A stretch of 64,000 bases of DNA from NCBI GenBank assembly GCA_965226855.1, contig CBDDEE010000029.1, positions 124,001 through 188,000 on the forward strand. Direction: 5' to 3'. This document shows, piece after piece, positions 62,506-64,000 of this stretch. Every line of letters begins with the position of its first letter. Position 1 is the first letter of the stretch. The notes beneath the pieces were generated by a model. The model was not told the DNA's origin, did not search any database, and saw only the letters and a list, made by a program, of their open reading frames with translations. This DNA comes from JAUXJB01 sp965226855 (GTDB taxonomy: Bacteria > Myxococcota_A > UBA9160 > SZUA-336). Both the position numbers and the translations under genes were made by a program.

Positions 62506-63486
62506 CTTGCTCGCGAACCACTCCGAGTACTCGCCCACGGTGATCGGCTCATAGCGGGGCGGGTTGTCGGGACCCTTACAGGTCTCCATGCACTCAATCA
62601 GCGTATCCGGGCTCGGAAAATAGAAGAACGGAATCGCGTAGCGGTCCCCGCCCGAGGCGTTGATTACGCGGTGTGTCGTCGAGAGGAAGCGGTCGTTGCT
62701 CCACAATCTCAACAGTTCACCGGAATTGACCAGAAAGCAGTCATCCAGAGCGGGCGCCTTGAACCACTTCCCCGACTGGCTGCGTATCTGTAGGCCCGGA
62801 ACCTTCGACTGCGCCAGGAGAGTGATGAAGGAGCCGTCACAATGCGGCGCCGTATTGTATTGGTTCTCTTCGAGCGCGATCGACGGATAGCGGGACAGGC
62901 GCTGGGCGCAGCGAGCTTTCCCGTCGAGAAAGGCCTCGTCGAAGAAGTCCGTCGACAGATCGAGGGCGCTGGCGTAGACCGGCAACAGACGTTCGCAGAG
63001 AGCCTCGAGGGTATCGAAGTACTCGATCAGGGTCTCGCGGAAGCCGGGCAGGCCTTCCGGCCACTGGTTGCCGCGCGGGCTGAACAGCCCCTCCGGGCCA
63101 TCCGAATTCGTTCCGGACTCGCGTGCCATGAAAAAAGCCTCGACCAGGTCCGGCTTGTTGTCCTGCATGCCCTCAAAGCTCTTGATCTGCTGGATCCCGG
63201 TCGGCAGAAACCCGCTGAGGCTCTCGTTGACTACGACCGCCATCTTGCGCTCGAGCGGAAGCTCGTGAAAGCGCGCGCTCTTCACGAACACACGATCGAT
63301 CAGATCCTGGGACACTCCGTGGTTCCTGATGAAGAAGAACCCGATGCTCTCGAGGGCGTATCGCACTTCCTTGGCGAGTCGGGGCAGGGCCCCGCGTTCC
63401 CCCCTGAGAAAAGGCCCAACATCGAGGATCGGGATCTCTACATCTGCCGTGACGGACCCCTGTAGGCCGTGTAGCTCGCTGGACAT
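62431..63486 (-). CDS. 2-oxoglutarate/Fe(II)-dependent oxygenase, altered C-terminus
   Basis: 351 residues from ATG 63486 (GGGGAGGG upstream). The N-terminal dioxygenase domain has VEIPILDVGPFLRGERGALP and YALESIGFFFIRNHGVSQDL; the iron site is NTAPHCDGSFITLLAQ (H-x-D) and LSTTHRVINASGGDRYAIPF (His, then the R-x-x co-substrate Arg). The layout matches isopenicillin-N-synthase-like plant and bacterial oxygenases. The last 25 residues (after SEWFASKNLRHYG) differ from the family and overlap the Rieske fragment, so the natural end may have been replaced. The core looks intact. Confidence 0.85.
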   Translation of the reverse strand: MSSELHGLQGSVTADVEIPILDVGPFLRGERGALPRLAKEVRYALESIGFFFIRNHGVSQDLIDRVFVKSARFHELPLERKMAVVVNESLSGFLPTGIQQIKSFEGMQDNKPDLVEAFFMARESGTNSDGPEGLFSPRGNQWPEGLPGFRETLIEYFDTLEALCERLLPVYASALDLSTDFFDEAFLDGKARCAQRLSRYPSIALEENQYNTAPHCDGSFITLLAQSKVPGLQIRSQSGKWFKAPALDDCFLVNSGELLRLWSNDRFLSTTHRVINASGGDRYAIPFFYFPSPDTLIECMETCKGPDNPPRYEPITVGEYSEWFASKNLRHYGPRGHPSRGVSGPGRLHRP

Positions 63487-63526
63487 CGGTAGCCCTCCCC
63501 TTTCCCCCACTCTTCGCCGATGCGTG

Positions 63527-63628
63527 GAACGATCTTACGGCCTGGCCTAAGTGCGGCCGCAAGCAGCTTCCGCCCGGCGTGCGAGATGCAGGATAGCGCA
63601 GGATGGCTGCCCCGCCTGATGGTCTCGC
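63527..63628 (-). promoter_or_regulatory. 95-bp shared upstream element, copy 2
   Basis: Reverse complement of the element at 56076-56175 with a few single-base indels (for example one extra G in GCGGCCGCAC). It lies about 40 bases upstream of the 2-oxoglutarate oxygenase start, in the same orientation relative to the gene. Confidence 0.6.
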
Positions 63629-63773
63629 GCGACGGGCCCTCGCCCGGAACGCCTGGGTCCGCTTGCGCGCAAGCTGCTAGAGGACCTTGCGGCGGACCCA
63701 CCCATCCGACCTCTCGGGGGAGGGCAGGTACGAGGCGCTCCCGCACGGTTTCTCCTGCAGCTTGGGTGGTTGC
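63629..63773. other. Intergenic region, no gene seen
   Basis: About 145 bp between the shared element and the polysaccharide deacetylase end. No gene or clear terminator is seen. Confidence 0.35.
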
Positions 63774-64000
63774 TCAGTCGCTAGGCGGATGGTCTCGGTA
63801 CCAGTTGATGATGTCGCTACCGGTGGCGGCCCATACGTCGCCTGGTTCCATCAGATTGCCCAGCGCGCGGTCGAGGGCGCCGATTCGAAATGGTTGGCCG
63901 CTGAGCCACGGGTGGAGGTGGAGCACCATGACGCGGCCGTTTTTGGCCCCGTCTTGCCGCAGCACTTCCGCGCTCTCGAGTAATAAGCGCGCGTAACGCG
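63774..64000 (-). CDS. Polysaccharide deacetylase family protein, C-terminal part (runs off right edge)
   Basis: The minus strand enters at the edge in frame (YARLLLESAEVLRQDGAKN) and reads GRVMVLHLHPWLSGQPFRIG, ALDRALGNLMEPGDVWAATG and SDIINWYRDHPPSD before the stop at 63774. MVLHLHPWLxGxPxR with the conserved His pair is the C-terminal metal-site motif of the NodB-homology group acting on purines or xenobiotic amides as well as polysaccharides. The N-terminal part lies outside. Confidence 0.75.
   Translation of the reverse strand, partial: RYARLLLESAEVLRQDGAKNGRVMVLHLHPWLSGQPFRIGALDRALGNLMEPGDVWAATGSDIINWYRDHPPSD

Overview
The window looks like a piece of chromosome from an uncultured, high-GC, Gram-negative bacterium. 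A TonB-dependent receptor, an AsmA-family protein, an outer-membrane barrel and many lipoproteins indicate an outer membrane. Amidohydrolases, luciferase-like monooxygenases, cytochrome P450 remnants and a Baeyer-Villiger monooxygenase resemble the gene content of uncultured Pseudomonadota or Myxococcota-like lineages. I cannot fix the phylum from sequence alone. The region is accessory in character: seven or more insertion-sequence (IS) families or fragments, many gene relics, and frequent single-base frameshifts. Some of these frameshifts probably come from long-read sequencing error rather than real decay.

Layout. 0-8.2 kb is fairly ordinary: a glutathione S-transferase (cut by the edge), an AsmA protein, secreted proteins, a cupin, a GNAT acetyltransferase, an HpaB-type flavin hydroxylase and a lipoprotein. 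8.28-12.27 kb is an IS5-IS1182-IS5 composite bounded by CTAG repeats and inserted into the first codons of a probable nucleotide cyclase gene. 12.5-17.2 kb holds a membrane-anchored hydrolase and a P450 remnant interrupted by an IS481 element. 17.3-23.7 kb is a block of three related metallo-beta-lactamase-fold genes (one intact, two frameshifted) flanked by two paralogous lipoproteins. 24.1-26.2 kb encodes a dicarboxylate symporter fused to a solute-binding domain. 26.4-33.5 kb mixes intact genes (outer-membrane barrel, glycosyltransferase, VOC protein, carboxymuconolactone-decarboxylase-like protein) with truncated genes and tRNA-like 3' ends. 33.8-38.8 kb is a second IS cluster with a fold-back IS5 copy, an IS1182 copy, an IS256 element and a chimeric transposase. 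39.7-40.8 kb is non-coding DNA with 10-bp-periodic repeat arrays and a MITE-like element, next to a GIY-YIG gene. 42-57.5 kb is a catabolic region. 57.7-61.6 kb is IS21/IS110 territory. 61.6-64.0 kb has a truncated transporter lipoprotein, a Rieske oxygenase fragment, a 2-oxoglutarate oxygenase and a polysaccharide deacetylase cut by the edge.

How the genes could work together (inference). The 43-57 kb region combines uptake (TonB receptor), oxygenation (Baeyer-Villiger monooxygenase, two luciferase-like monooxygenases), ester hydrolysis (alpha/beta hydrolase), alcohol oxidation (zinc dehydrogenase, 3-hydroxyacid dehydrogenase) and amidohydrolase/decarboxylase steps. Together these would suit degradation of an environmental ketone, terpenoid or aromatic compound. 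The strongest unexplained signals are the decamer arrays at 40.26-40.80 kb, the shared roughly 95-bp upstream element before two catabolic genes (56.08 and 63.58 kb), the symporter/binding-protein fusion, and the fold-back and patchwork IS5 relics.
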